A stretch of 64,000 bases of DNA from Neoroseomonas eburnea (GCF_018129005.1 NZ_JAAEDL010000021.1:31440-95439), one strand, 5' to 3'; shown: positions 16,297 through 25,926, numbered from the stretch's first letter. Translations and numbers: made by a program. The notes: a model not told the origin generated them from the sequence alone.

Positions 16297-18285
16297 CTAC
16301 CGCGTAAGGTCGGAGCCGAATTCCGACACCTCGGTCGCCCCGCTGCTGCATGCCGTTCCTGTGCCAGGCATCGTGCCGCCCCTGGCAAGCCTGGCGCGGT
16401 TCAGCGCGCGTCGCCGCCCAGGCCCGGTCAGGAAGAGTGCCAATGCAGCCCCGTCCTCTTCGACAAGAAAACCGCGCTGCAGCAGGGTCGCCATCGCATT
16501 CCGCACCTGGGCTGCGCCGAACTCTCCGGCAAGCCGGGCGCGAATCTCGTGCTCCGGGGTTATTCGCCAGCAGAGCCTGGCGACCGCCGCTTCGCAACCG
16601 ACGAGCGTCGTCGTCTGTCGCGGCCACCCCCAGCGCTCGTCGTGCACCACCAACACCCCATTCTCGTCGCAGGCATGGAGCGCACTCTCCGCATGATGGA
16701 GGTTCCAGCTCGTCTGCTCCGTCTTCATCGGCGCCACGACTGACTCTATCCGGTCCAGCGCGTCGGAATGCATGTCGAAATGATAGGCGAGCCTGCCGAC
16801 GCCTTCGTCACCGAACGGGTAGATGTAGCGGTACCCGGCACAGGGCCGGAGCGTGACGCCGAATGCGGCCGGCCGCTCGAAGTACGGACTGAACCGATCG
16901 GCCAGGGCGCGCCCCGTGTCGTTCGGCGGCTGCAGATGGCGCAGAAGCGGGATCAGGCGTGCTGTCCGCGCATAGGCGGCTTCGCTCTCGCCGGGAAAGC
17001 CGTAGAGCAGGTTCCAGGCGACCGAGATGCCGAACTCCGCAGCCATCTTCAGGGTCTGGACGTTCTGAAGCATGGTGCAGCCCTTGCGCATCAGCGTCAG
17101 GAGCTCGGTGTCCAGCGCCTCGATGCCGGGCTGGATGCGCCGCACCCCCGCCTGCGCAAGAAGCTCCATCTGGTCCGGGCGCAGATTCGCCTTCATCTGC
17201 CAGTAGATGCTCGCATCCGGGCCTTGGCTTGCGAGCAGCGGCAGAAACTCCTCGAAATAGCGAAGATCGAGGATCGCGTCCGTCGTGACGACGTCACCGC
17301 CGTGGCGCGCGACGAGGTGTGCCAGCTCATCGTAGGCGCGGCGCTGCGACTTGCTGCGATAGGCCATGGAGCGCCCGTTCAGCCCGCAGAAGGTGCAGTG
17401 ATGCTTGGCGCCCCACCAGCAGCCGCGCGCCGCTTCAAAGATGACGGCCGGCACGGCGTGCGGTTCCGCTGCAGTGGCGGCCCGCTGGGCATAGAAGTCA
17501 TCGAGATCGGGATAAGGCAGCGTATCGAGATCGCTGATCCGATCCGCGTCGATCCTGGGCAGGCTCGTCTGCCCCTCCGCCGAGCGGATGACCATGCCGG
17601 GCAGCCCTGCGAGATCTTCCCGCGCCAGGTGCCGGCACACCAGTTCGGGGAAGGTACGGTCGCCCTCGCCGAGGCAGACGACATCGATGAAGGGATAGCG
17701 GCGATGCAGCTCGACGCCCATCTCGCCCTGGCAGTTCGGCCCGCCCAGGACGATCAGCACATGCGGAGCGCGCTCCTTCACCCGGCGGGCGAAAGCCAGC
17801 GTCGCCATGTTCTGCTGGAACGCGGTGGACAGGCCAAGGACGGCATAGCGATCCCAGTCGATCGATGCGGCGCAATGCTCGATGAACGCCTCGGCGCCTT
17901 CGCGGGCAGCCAGGATCAGCAGCAGCCTGGCCACGTATTCGCGCTCCGGGCAGACGGCCCGGAAGACATGCGTCAGAAAGCCGAGATCCGCCGCCTCATC
18001 TGCGGCGGATGGCATCCGCGCGGCCCGTGCGAATACCCATTCCCCGACCATGCTCGTGTGGTAGGCGGTATCGGTGAGACAGGAGAACGTCTCGCTTCCG
18101 ACCGACGCGACGTAGTCGAGCGAAAAGTAGCGCACGTCACAGGGAATGCCCCTCGCCGCGATGCCCGATTTCAGCAGCCCGAGTGCCAGGCTCGGGTAGC
18201 GCGCCGAGGCCAGTGGCAGCGAGGCCAGCAGGACACCGCCACGGCCCGCCGCGTGGGGCGTGTGGTCAGCCCCTGGCCTCGGCAT
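16297..18285 (-). CDS. B12-binding radical SAM protein, RiPP maturase type
   Basis: 662 residues. The N-terminal ~230 residues form a cobalamin-binding-like domain (LLASLPLASARYPSLALGLL; VLIVLGGPNCQGEMG; VVCLGEGDRTFPEL). The radical SAM signature follows as ARGCWWGAKHHCTFCGLNG with Cys289, Cys297 and Cys300 (C-x7-C-x2-C). This spacing and the WWG.KHHC.FCGLNG wording are typical of the 'RiPP maturation radical SAM protein 1' group. The family installs C-methyl or other modifications on ribosomal peptides. The C-terminus has a winged-helix-like end region. Its start overlaps the end of the small gene 18266-18496 by 20 bases, which makes that gene its probable substrate. Confidence 0.87.
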   Translation of the reverse strand: MPRPGADHTPHAAGRGGVLLASLPLASARYPSLALGLLKSGIAARGIPCDVRYFSLDYVASVGSETFSCLTDTAYHTSMVGEWVFARAARMPSAADEAADLGFLTHVFRAVCPEREYVARLLLILAAREGAEAFIEHCAASIDWDRYAVLGLSTAFQQNMATLAFARRVKERAPHVLIVLGGPNCQGEMGVELHRRYPFIDVVCLGEGDRTFPELVCRHLAREDLAGLPGMVIRSAEGQTSLPRIDADRISDLDTLPYPDLDDFYAQRAATAAEPHAVPAVIFEAARGCWWGAKHHCTFCGLNGRSMAYRSKSQRRAYDELAHLVARHGGDVVTTDAILDLRYFEEFLPLLASQGPDASIYWQMKANLRPDQMELLAQAGVRRIQPGIEALDTELLTLMRKGCTMLQNVQTLKMAAEFGISVAWNLLYGFPGESEAAYARTARLIPLLRHLQPPNDTGRALADRFSPYFERPAAFGVTLRPCAGYRYIYPFGDEGVGRLAYHFDMHSDALDRIESVVAPMKTEQTSWNLHHAESALHACDENGVLVVHDERWGWPRQTTTLVGCEAAVARLCWRITPEHEIRARLAGEFGAAQVRNAMATLLQRGFLVEEDGAALALFLTGPGRRRALNRARLARGGTMPGTGTACSSGATEVSEFGSDLTR

Positions 18286-18496
18286 CGAGCGTGGCTGCGG
18301 CAGCGCTCATCCGCGCTTCGAAGTTCGCCTCCGTCAGGCTGTCGAAGAAGATCACCCATTGCGGCTCGGGTCGCAGGCCCTGCCCTCTCAGCGCCGTCGC
18401 CGTATCATCGAGCAGGCTGCGCCGGAATGCCGGATCGGCCTTGGCCAGGGCGAAGAGGAGCTTGAAGGAGCCGAGCGTGATAGGTTCCAGAGGCAT
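18266..18496 (-). CDS. Candidate RiPP precursor, small NHLP/Nif11-like leader protein
   Basis: 76 residues with an alpha-helical leader-like start (LGSFKLLFALAKADPAFRRS, LLDDTATALRGQG), then PEPQWVIFFDSLTE and an alanine-rich tail. The 'DPAFRRSLLDDTATAL' wording resembles NHLP and related leader peptides, in which a short aspartate/alanine helix is read by maturases. It overlaps the radical SAM gene by 20 bases, so the two are translationally coupled. The ATG at 18496 has GGAG upstream. A longer frame to 18628 would cover the probable promoter. There is no Cys in it. The modified residues, cleavage site and core are unknown, so the role rests on context. Confidence 0.55.
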   Translation of the reverse strand: MPLEPITLGSFKLLFALAKADPAFRRSLLDDTATALRGQGLRPEPQWVIFFDSLTEANFEARMSAAAATLDAEARG

Positions 18497-18608
18497 GGAT
18501 CCAATCTCCGTCGCGAAGGCGCGGTTGCGTCGCGATGGGTCCATCCGGCCACGACCATGGACGTCGCCGGCCCACGTTTCGCGATCATCCGTTTCACAAT
18601 CGCACCAG

Positions 18609-18614
18609 ATTATA
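18609..18614 (-). promoter_or_regulatory. Probable -10 box upstream of the RiPP-like gene pair
   Basis: A perfect TATAAT on the minus strand lies in an AT-richer patch (18590-18630) between the cyclase gene and the candidate precursor, ~110 bases before the ATG at 18496. Just upstream, TTGGT and ACCAA flank CA (18616-18627), a small dyad that may be a regulator site. No good -35 is seen at the standard distance. Confidence 0.4.
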
Positions 18615-18648
18615 TGTTGGTCAACCAATGAGTCGCGCCCTTGCCGGG

Positions 18649-21600
18649 CTACCGCGGCGCGTCTCCGCAGTCGCCGTGCAGGATGTCCGTATCCACGCCG
18701 ATGCGAAGGCCGAGACCGACAAGAGCCGCTTCCGCCCTCTCGGCCGCCGCAGCCATGCCGCAGCCCCGGTACTCTTCGGCCGCCATGGTCAGTGCTTCTG
18801 TCGCTTCGACGCCGCGGCCCTGGCGCGCCAGCAGCCGCCCCAATCCGAACTGGCTCTCGGCGAGTTCAGGCCGCATGCCGATCGTGCGGGCCAGGCCGAG
18901 GGCTTCGCGGAATGCGGCCTCGGCTCGCTGCAACGCCGCTGCATCGCCCTCCTGCGCGGAGCCGATCTCACCGATGAGTCGGGTCGCATGGGCAGCGAGC
19001 GGACGGTAGCCATAGCGGTGCGCCAACTCCGCCGCCGCCGCGGCGTGGCGCTCCGCCTCGCCATCGGCGCCGGCCACGTGGTGGGCGAGGGCGAGCGACG
19101 CGGTGCACCAGCCTTCCAGTGCCGCAAGCTTGTGCGAGCGGGCCTGGACGATCGCTTCCTCGAGCAGAGGAATGGCCGGATCGGGGCGTCCGGAAAGGGC
19201 GTAGGCGCGGCCGAGATAGCGCGCCGCATGCGGCATCAGAAGCACAATCTCATTGGCGCGCGCGATCCGGAGGGAGTCCTCGAGTAGCGGTATCGCCGCA
19301 TCGATCGCCCCGCCCATGAGGTGCGCGAGGCCGAGCGCCGCCTGGGTATAGCTTAGATCGTAGGGGCGCTTCGTAGCTTCCGCGAGATCGAGCGCCTCGC
19401 CCGCTCGCGCCAGAGCCTGCTTCCAACGCCCGAGAAAGCTCTGAACATGGGAGAGCGAGACCAGGCACATGACCGACGCCGTGCCGGTGGTCGCGGACTG
19501 GCCGCGGCGCTGGTCCTCGGTCGCCCGCTCGAGCGTGGTGGTGAGGATCTGCTCGGCTGCGGCGAAATCGCCTCGGCTCCAAAAGGCCTGGCCAAGCGCG
19601 AAGCCCGAGCTGATGAAGGAGGAGATGTCGCCCAGGCGCTCCGCGAGAGCCCTTCCCTGCCTGCCGGCCTCCACCGCCACATCGAGCCCGCCGAAGTTGG
19701 ATTGGATCGTCGACCGGCTGATGACGATCTGCATGAGGCGCCGCTCGTCGCCGATCGCCCGGGCCAGCGTCTCCGCCTCGGCGAGGTGGCCAAGCACCTC
19801 CTCCAGGTCGGCGCTCGCCGCGAGAGCGACGCGCAGCCCCAGGCGGATGTCGATGCACAGCTCGGCGTTGCCGCGATCGGCAGGCAGGTGGACCGCTGCG
19901 TCAAGGGCGCGTCGGAAGAAGGTGGCGGCAGCGCGGTGCGCGGAATGCGCGTTGGCCTTCTGGCCCGCCTTGAATGCGTAGGCGGTGGCCTTGTCCCAGA
20001 CCTCGCCGCGCAGCGCGTGATCGGCCAGCCGCTCCGTGAACTCGTCGATCCTCTCGGCGAAGCTCGCCTCGATGGCTGCGAGCGCCTGGCGGTGAAGAGC
20101 ACGCCGATGGCGCTGGAGCATGCTGTCGTAGGCGACGGTGTGGGTCAGTGCATGCTTGAAGGTGTATTCCACGCCGGGCATGCCGCCGTGCTCGTAGAGG
20201 AACTCCTGCGCCTGCAGCTCCTGCAGGAGCCGCGCGAGCTGATCCGGCCCCATGCCGGCGATCGCGCGGAGCAGGGCAACCGGCACGTCCTTGCCGATGA
20301 TCGAGGCCACCTGGAGCAGGGTCCGCGCCTCGCTCGGCAGCCCGTCGATGCGCGCCGCGATGACGCTCTGCACCGAATCCGGGATCTCCACGTCCTCGGC
20401 GCTGCGCGTCAGGCGAAAGCGCTGCGGTTCGCTGACCAGCACGCCGGTCTCGACCAGGGAGCGGGCGATCTCCTCGAGGAAGAGCGGCGTCCCGCCCGTC
20501 TGTTCGATCATGCGCTCGCGCAGGCTGCTCAGCTCCGGCGTGCCGCCGATCAGGTTCCGCAGCAGGCGATCGGAGGCGTCCCGGTCCAGCGGGCCGAGCT
20601 GCACCAGCGAAAAGTAGCTGAGCCGCGACCAGCGGTTCTCGAACTCGGGCCGATAGGTCGCGATGATCAGGACCCTCGCGCCGCCAAGACTGTCGATCAC
20701 CGCATCGATCACCGACCGGCTTTCGGCATCCGCCCAGTGCATGTCCTCGATGAGCAGGATGACGGGGCGGGAGGCGGCGGCGCGCAACACGAGGGCGCGC
20801 AGGGCATCGTGGGTGACGCGGCGCCGGTGCGCGGGGTCGAGGCCAGACCATGCGGCATCCGGGATGGGCAGCGCCAGGAGCGAACGCAGCGCCGCGTGTT
20901 CAAGGGAATCGGACCGACCGAGCGCCGCCAGCGCCTCGGCGAGCTTCGCATCGATGGTCAACTGGGTATCGTCCACGCCGACGCCAAGCCAATCGGACAG
21001 CAGTTCGGCGATCAGCCTGTAGGGCGTGTGCCGGTCATGCGGCATGGCTGCCGCCGAGACCAGGGTCGCGGCCATGAAGCCGGTGTCGCGCAGGAACTCA
21101 TGGGCCAGGCGGGACTTGCCCATGCCCGCCTCGCCCGAGATGGCGACGACCTGCCCACGGCCGGCCTCGAAGCGTCGCAGCGCATCCGTCAGGATCGCTG
21201 CCTCCGTGCCACGCCCGACGAAGGGCGTCAGCCGATGCGCGGACGACCGGACCTGCCAGCGTGTCTGGCCGGCCGTGCTCACCAGTTCGAACACCTCGAC
21301 GGGCCGTGACGTTCCCTTCACCTCGACCGGCCCGCGCGACCGCAATTGCACGAACCCGCTGACAAGACGCGCCGTGCGAGCCGTGAGACATGCCGTGCCC
21401 GGCTGCGCCAACTGCTCCATGCGGCTCGCGAGATGGGTGGTGGGCCCGACCGCCTCGTATTCGAGCGACAGATCATGGCCCCTGGCACGCACCACCACCT
21501 CACCGGAATTGAGTCCGACGCGCAGCTCGACGGAGGCCTCCCCGAGGCGCGAGGCCGCCGCGATCATCTCCTGCGCGGCGAAGCAGGCCCGGACGGCATG

Positions 21601-22077
21601 ATCCTCGAAGGCGAGCGGGGCACCGAACACCGCCATCATCCCGTCGCCCTGCCAGCGGTTGACCGTGCCGCCATAGCGGTGCACCGCCTCCGCCATGGCT
21701 GTGAGGCCCGGCTCCAGCCGGCGGATGGCCTGCTCGGGATCGAGGTCTTGGATCAGCGCCGTGGAATCCCGGATGTCGGCGAAGAGAACCGTCACCTGCT
21801 TCCGTTCGCCCTCCCGGGCGAAGCGCGAGTTCAGCAACGTTGCCAGGGGTGAAGGAAAGGGCCTGGCGACGGCCCCTTCGGTCTCGCCGGCCTCGTGAAG
21901 CCCCGCATTGTCGGCGCCCTCGTCGCCCGCGAGGGCGCGGCCGCAGCCGCCGCAGAACCGGGCGCCGGGGCGGCTGACGTGGCCGCACACCACGCAGCGG
22001 GTCGGCAATGGAGCGCCACAGGCGTCGCAGAAGCGATTCCCGTCGGCACTATGGCCACCGCAGCTGGCGCAGAGCAT
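18649..22077 (-). CDS. Adenylate/guanylate cyclase - AAA ATPase - TPR regulatory protein
   Basis: 1142 residues. Domains in order: a double zinc ribbon (Cys3/6/17/20 and Cys28/31/42/45); a class III cyclase domain at ~92-265 with LFADIRDST (Asp101) and RWQGDGMMAVFG (Asp145) as the metal-binding aspartates; an ATPase domain with P-loop GEAGMGKS at 315-322 and LLIEDMHWADAES as Walker B; and a long TPR region to the C-terminus (FALGQAFWSRGDF, ALGLAHLMGGAI). The layout is shared with large bacterial signalling cyclases. It lies just upstream of the RiPP-like pair on the same strand, with a probable promoter between. A link to that cluster is inference. Confidence 0.9.
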   Translation of the reverse strand: MLCASCGGHSADGNRFCDACGAPLPTRCVVCGHVSRPGARFCGGCGRALAGDEGADNAGLHEAGETEGAVARPFPSPLATLLNSRFAREGERKQVTVLFADIRDSTALIQDLDPEQAIRRLEPGLTAMAEAVHRYGGTVNRWQGDGMMAVFGAPLAFEDHAVRACFAAQEMIAAASRLGEASVELRVGLNSGEVVVRARGHDLSLEYEAVGPTTHLASRMEQLAQPGTACLTARTARLVSGFVQLRSRGPVEVKGTSRPVEVFELVSTAGQTRWQVRSSAHRLTPFVGRGTEAAILTDALRRFEAGRGQVVAISGEAGMGKSRLAHEFLRDTGFMAATLVSAAAMPHDRHTPYRLIAELLSDWLGVGVDDTQLTIDAKLAEALAALGRSDSLEHAALRSLLALPIPDAAWSGLDPAHRRRVTHDALRALVLRAAASRPVILLIEDMHWADAESRSVIDAVIDSLGGARVLIIATYRPEFENRWSRLSYFSLVQLGPLDRDASDRLLRNLIGGTPELSSLRERMIEQTGGTPLFLEEIARSLVETGVLVSEPQRFRLTRSAEDVEIPDSVQSVIAARIDGLPSEARTLLQVASIIGKDVPVALLRAIAGMGPDQLARLLQELQAQEFLYEHGGMPGVEYTFKHALTHTVAYDSMLQRHRRALHRQALAAIEASFAERIDEFTERLADHALRGEVWDKATAYAFKAGQKANAHSAHRAAATFFRRALDAAVHLPADRGNAELCIDIRLGLRVALAASADLEEVLGHLAEAETLARAIGDERRLMQIVISRSTIQSNFGGLDVAVEAGRQGRALAERLGDISSFISSGFALGQAFWSRGDFAAAEQILTTTLERATEDQRRGQSATTGTASVMCLVSLSHVQSFLGRWKQALARAGEALDLAEATKRPYDLSYTQAALGLAHLMGGAIDAAIPLLEDSLRIARANEIVLLMPHAARYLGRAYALSGRPDPAIPLLEEAIVQARSHKLAALEGWCTASLALAHHVAGADGEAERHAAAAAELAHRYGYRPLAAHATRLIGEIGSAQEGDAAALQRAEAAFREALGLARTIGMRPELAESQFGLGRLLARQGRGVEATEALTMAAEEYRGCGMAAAAERAEAALVGLGLRIGVDTDILHGDCGDAPR

Positions 22078-22320
22078 CGCCCGTTGCCTCCTTGCGAGTC
22101 CCGCCGCGGCGCTTCCGCTCCCCTCCGCGCGCGAACGCGGCAGCGCCCAGTCTATGTGGATGCATCACCCGGATAGAATGGTTTGTTTCCATTCGCCGAC
22201 AAACTCGGTTGCGGATGTCAGGTTCGGCGATATATGAGTCGAAATCGAAATAATGAAGCCCCCGCCTGACTCGAGGGGCGCGGGCCGTCCGCGGACGAGA
22301 CATCGTCGGAGGAGGGCAAC

Positions 22321-24303
22321 ATGCCGGCGAAGGTTGAGCTCGAGAATGCGGCATTGCTGGACGATTTCCTGGCCCGTCGGACGCCGCTTTGCCTCAACGA
22401 ATGCGACACCCTGGTCAGCGAGGCGATCAAGGTGCTCGAGGGGCTCTATGTCCATCTGCCCCCGAAGCGCGCCCTCTATGCCGTCGATCCCGTGCGTCGC
22501 CTGCGGCTCCTGGCCATGCGGATCCGACGGAAGATGGAGGCGAACGGCGTGGACCGCGGTGCCTCGCTCCCCGACGACATGTGGTTCCATCGGGAACTGA
22601 GCGAGATCATGACCTCGATGCGGGACCTGCATACGATGTACGTGCTGCCCGCGCCCTTCGACCAGGCGATCGCATTTCTCCCCTTCCAGATCGAAGGCTG
22701 CATCGAGAACGGCGAACATCGGTATCTCGTCTCCAACATCATCGATGGGCTGTCCTGGTTCAGCGCTCCGCAGAGCTTCGAGCGCGGCGTCGTGGTGACA
22801 CACTGGAACAACGTGCCGATCGATCGCGCCGTGGAACTGTCCGGAGAGCGCAACGCCGGAAGCAATCCCGAAGCGCGCCGGGCGCGCGGCGTGGCCCGGC
22901 TGACGATGCGCCCTCTCGCCAAGTCGCCGCCGCCCGACGATGCGCGGGTCGCCCTGCGTTACCTCGCGAGGGACGGAAGCGCCCACGAGCTGGTGGAGGA
23001 ATGGCGGGTGGCCGAAGTGGAAGGGAAGGATGATCTTCCCGTCGACGGCCGGCCCATCGTCGAGGCGCTGGACTACGAAATCGATCAGGTGAGGCTTCTC
23101 CGGCGCGAGAACTTCTCGCGCCTTGCGCAGCGGTCGAGGAAGCCGGCAAGCGAGAAGACGAGCTGGCTGCGCCAGGACCGGGCCGTCTCGGACGAGGATG
23201 GCCTCACGGAAGTGGATACCATGCTTCCGGGCGTATTCCGGGCTGCGAAACTCCGGACGGAGGAAGGGCTGTACGGCTACATCCGCATCTACACGTTCCA
23301 GACAAGGGAGAAGCTCGTTGACGAGTTCATCCGGCTGCTCGGGGTCATGCCGGAGGATGGGCTCATCATCGATATCCGCGACAATCCGGGGGGCCTGGTC
23401 GCGCATGGCGAGTGCATCCTCCAGACGCTGACGCCGCGGCACATCCAGCCGGCGCCTGCCCAGTTCATCAGCACGCCGCTCACCGCGGAGTTCTGCCGCC
23501 GCTTGCCCGCCTTCGGGGAGTGGAGCGTCTCGGTCGAACGCGCGCTGGAGACCGGCGCCACCTATTCCGCAGCCTTCCCGATGACGGCGCCCGTCTTCGC
23601 CAACGCTATCGGCCAGCGCTACCAGGGCCCCGTGGTGCTCATCGTCAATGCGCTCTCCTACAGCACGTCCGATATCTTCGCCGCCGGCTTCCAGGACCAC
23701 GGGATCGGCGCCGTGCTGGGCACCGACGGTTTGACCGGCGCCGGCGGCGCCCAGGTCATCACGCATTCGGAACTGCACAACCAGTTCCCCGATGCGGAGG
23801 AGGATTGGCCGCTTGGTACCCTGGTCGCCGGCCGCGGCGACATTCGCTTCGCCCTCCGGCGAACCCTGCGCGTCGGCGAGCTCAATCCCGGGATGGAGCT
23901 GGAGGACCGCGGCGTCGAACCTGACGACCGCTACACGATGAGCAGGTCGGATGTCCTGGGCCGCAATCTCGGGTTGCTCCAGAAGGCCGCCGCCATGCTC
24001 GGCAGCAAGAAGGAGGAGCGGTATTGCCTGAAGCCCGCCGGTCCCCTGAAGCGGGACGCCGGCATCATCACCGCGCCCGTGTCGGTACGTGGAATCGACC
24101 GCCTCGACGTTCTCCTCGATGGCTGGGCCAGCGCATCGCTGAAGGTCACGGGCGATACCATCCCGATCGTCGCCACCTTGCCGCCCGAGCCCTGGCCCAA
24201 TCCGACGACCCTGCAATTGCGCGGCTACCGGCGATCGGACGGCAAGCTGGTCGCTGCATGGAATGAGCCGCTGCCCGACGATCTGTTCACGACCGGGACG
24301 TGA
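22321..24303 (+). CDS. S41 family peptidase (tricorn/IRBP-like branch)
   Basis: 660 residues without a signal peptide. The S41 core is visible: GLIIDIRDNPGGLVAHG near 347, then VNALSYSTSDIFAAGFQDHG near 443 with the nucleophile Ser, then VLGTDGLTGAGGA. That last segment lacks the lysine of C-terminal processing proteases and fits the tricorn/IRBP-type branch, which uses a Ser-His-Glu set. MRDLHTMYVLP near 101 supplies the likely His. An extra N-terminal helical region and a C-terminal beta domain flank the core. It is divergent from the cyclase gene, 243 bases away. A role in leader removal for the RiPP-like pair is possible but unproven. Confidence 0.8.
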   Translation: MPAKVELENAALLDDFLARRTPLCLNECDTLVSEAIKVLEGLYVHLPPKRALYAVDPVRRLRLLAMRIRRKMEANGVDRGASLPDDMWFHRELSEIMTSMRDLHTMYVLPAPFDQAIAFLPFQIEGCIENGEHRYLVSNIIDGLSWFSAPQSFERGVVVTHWNNVPIDRAVELSGERNAGSNPEARRARGVARLTMRPLAKSPPPDDARVALRYLARDGSAHELVEEWRVAEVEGKDDLPVDGRPIVEALDYEIDQVRLLRRENFSRLAQRSRKPASEKTSWLRQDRAVSDEDGLTEVDTMLPGVFRAAKLRTEEGLYGYIRIYTFQTREKLVDEFIRLLGVMPEDGLIIDIRDNPGGLVAHGECILQTLTPRHIQPAPAQFISTPLTAEFCRRLPAFGEWSVSVERALETGATYSAAFPMTAPVFANAIGQRYQGPVVLIVNALSYSTSDIFAAGFQDHGIGAVLGTDGLTGAGGAQVITHSELHNQFPDAEEDWPLGTLVAGRGDIRFALRRTLRVGELNPGMELEDRGVEPDDRYTMSRSDVLGRNLGLLQKAAAMLGSKKEERYCLKPAGPLKRDAGIITAPVSVRGIDRLDVLLDGWASASLKVTGDTIPIVATLPPEPWPNPTTLQLRGYRRSDGKLVAAWNEPLPDDLFTTGT

Positions 24304-24353
24304 CGGCGCTGCACCGCGCATCGGACATGACCAGGACGAGCATCCAGGAAGGG

Positions 24354-24381
24354 GCGCCCGGCCGCTGATCAGGCCGGGCGC
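24354..24381 (+). terminator. Hairpin after the S41 peptidase gene
   Basis: GCGCCCGGCC at 24354-24363 pairs with 24372-24381 around an 8-base loop, 51 bases after the S41 stop. It is a 10-bp perfect GC-rich stem with no T-run and is a candidate terminator. Confidence 0.5.
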
Positions 24382-24440
24382 AGGAGGTCGGCGCGGGATC
24401 CGACGCGAAGCGCGCGCCGGCAGGATCACCCGGCCCTTTC

Positions 24441-24476
24441 CGGCGGCCGCGCGGCATCTCGGTCGCGCGGCCGCCG
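24441..24476. terminator. 13-bp perfect hairpin between convergent genes
   Basis: CGGCGGCCGCGCG at 24441-24453 pairs with 24464-24476, with a 10-base loop. It lies 11 bases downstream of the stop of the minus-strand gene 24488-24832 and also faces the plus-strand S41 gene, so it probably acts for both directions. Confidence 0.55.
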
Positions 24477-24487
24477 CGAGGCCATCG

Positions 24488-24832
24488 TCACGGCGATCCG
24501 CTCTCGAACGTCACGAGAGGCCGCTCCTCCCCCCTGGGCTCGAAGCGCATCGGGGCGGAGTCGAAGGCACTCGCATGCGGGAGCACCGGCGCGCGGGTCA
24601 CCTCGACGGAATAGGTGTGCGCGCTCTCGCCCCACCCCTCGGTCACCGAGACGAGCGGCGCCTTGGGGCCCGGCGCTGCCGAAAAGGCGCCGCGGGCGCG
24701 CGGGTCCTCCGGACCGACATAGATGACGTCGCCGTTCTCCCACACGGCGAAGCGGTCCTGCGCAAGGACGGGGTTGCTCAGGAGAGCCCCCGCGACGAAG
24801 GCGAAGCGGATAGCGCTGTCTCTGACGAACAT
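24488..24832 (-). CDS. Small secreted protein of unknown function
   Basis: 114 residues with a signal peptide (MFVRDSAIRFAFVAGALLSN, cut after LAQ near 24). The mature part (DRFAVWENGDVIYVGPEDPR, then GWGESAHTYSVEVTRAPVLPH) shows no family I know. AAGGAGG eight bases upstream decides the ATG at 24832. Codon use matches its neighbours. It is on the same strand as the Crp/Fnr gene, 167 bases downstream of it, and may be under its control. Confidence 0.65.
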   Translation of the reverse strand: MFVRDSAIRFAFVAGALLSNPVLAQDRFAVWENGDVIYVGPEDPRARGAFSAAPGPKAPLVSVTEGWGESAHTYSVEVTRAPVLPHASAFDSAPMRFEPRGEERPLVTFESGSP

Positions 24833-24999
24833 CTTGGAGTCCTCCTTCCTCGCCCGACGATGAATTCGTCGAAGCGGCACGAGGACGGTGAGCCCTTCGA
24901 TGACGCAATTCGGTGCGAACGCGCACAGGACGCTGCGGCCACGTGCGGAACGCGTCACCCGCTGCCGAGCGGGCCGAAGGGCCGGCCGGCCGGCCGGCA

Positions 25000-25785
25000 T
25001 CAGAGATCGGTCTCGGCCTCCAGCTCGGCGTCCAGTGCGCGACGGAGCGCATCCGGGCGCCGGATGACGATGCCGCCGCGTTCCCGGGCGATGGTGCCTT
25101 GGCGCATCAACTCCCCGAACTCGCGCGAAACCGCCTCCCGTCGTGCGCCGATCCGCGCGGCGAGCACGTGCTGACGCGGGGGCGGGCTGATCACCCGCTC
25201 CTCTCCGGAGGTCCGGCCGTCATTCCCGGTGCGCGGGCGCGAAAGGCGCAGCAGCTCGGCATGAACGCGCAGGCGCACCGGCAGCGCCTCGCGCTCGAGC
25301 AGGCGCTTCGATTGACGCCTCAGGATCTCCGTCACGTGCCGCAGCAGATCGCGGCACGCCGCCGGCGTGCTGCAGGCCGCATCGAGAAAGGCCGCCGCCG
25401 GCAGCATGCAGAGGCTCGACTTCACGAGCGCGGTCGCGGCGGCCGTGCGTGGTGCGCCATCGATCGCCGCGATCTCGCCGAACATGCCACCGGCGGGAAT
25501 GTCGGTGAGAATGAGTTCGCGCCCCGCAGGCGTTCGGACCTGGATGCGCACCGCGCCTTCCAGCACGAACCAGACGTCGCTCGAGGCATCTTCAAGGTCG
25601 AGGATCAACCCGCCGGGACCATAGCTGCGCCAGGAGGCGACCTCGGCCGCGTGTCGCAGGGAATCCTCGGAGGCCTTGCTCAGAATGGCCAGGCGGCGCA
25701 GGCGTTCGAGAGAAGCGGTCCCGACCATTGTCGCGGCCGCGGATGGCGCGACAGGCGCGCCACCATGCGTCGGCTGTGCACACAT
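25000..25785 (-). CDS. Crp/Fnr family transcriptional regulator
   Basis: 261 residues. The cyclic-nucleotide-binding-type beta barrel is at ~30-140 (LILDLEDASSDVWFVLEGAV, then RELILTDIPAGGMFGEIAAI). A helix-turn-helix lies near 205-235 (VLAARIGARREAVSREFGEL). No N-terminal Fnr cysteine set is seen, so an iron-sulfur oxygen sensor is unlikely. The phosphate-binding R-S/T pair typical of CRP is replaced by GAPRTAAATAL, which keeps an Arg-Thr. GGAGGG upstream favours the ATG at 25785 over the more distal one at 25812. Targets are unknown. The secreted protein downstream is a candidate. Confidence 0.87.
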   Translation of the reverse strand: MCAQPTHGGAPVAPSAAATMVGTASLERLRRLAILSKASEDSLRHAAEVASWRSYGPGGLILDLEDASSDVWFVLEGAVRIQVRTPAGRELILTDIPAGGMFGEIAAIDGAPRTAAATALVKSSLCMLPAAAFLDAACSTPAACRDLLRHVTEILRRQSKRLLEREALPVRLRVHAELLRLSRPRTGNDGRTSGEERVISPPPRQHVLAARIGARREAVSREFGELMRQGTIARERGGIVIRRPDALRRALDAELEAETDL

Positions 25786-25926
25786 CTCCGCCACCCTCCA
25801 AGGTCTGCGCAATCCTGCGCCGCGCCCAGGCGTCGTTCAACAATAGCAACGACTTCGGCGGGGGGTCCATGCAACAGGCCATCGGAAGTTGAAGTTGCCC
25901 TGCTTCGGTCGACGGATTGCGAACCG

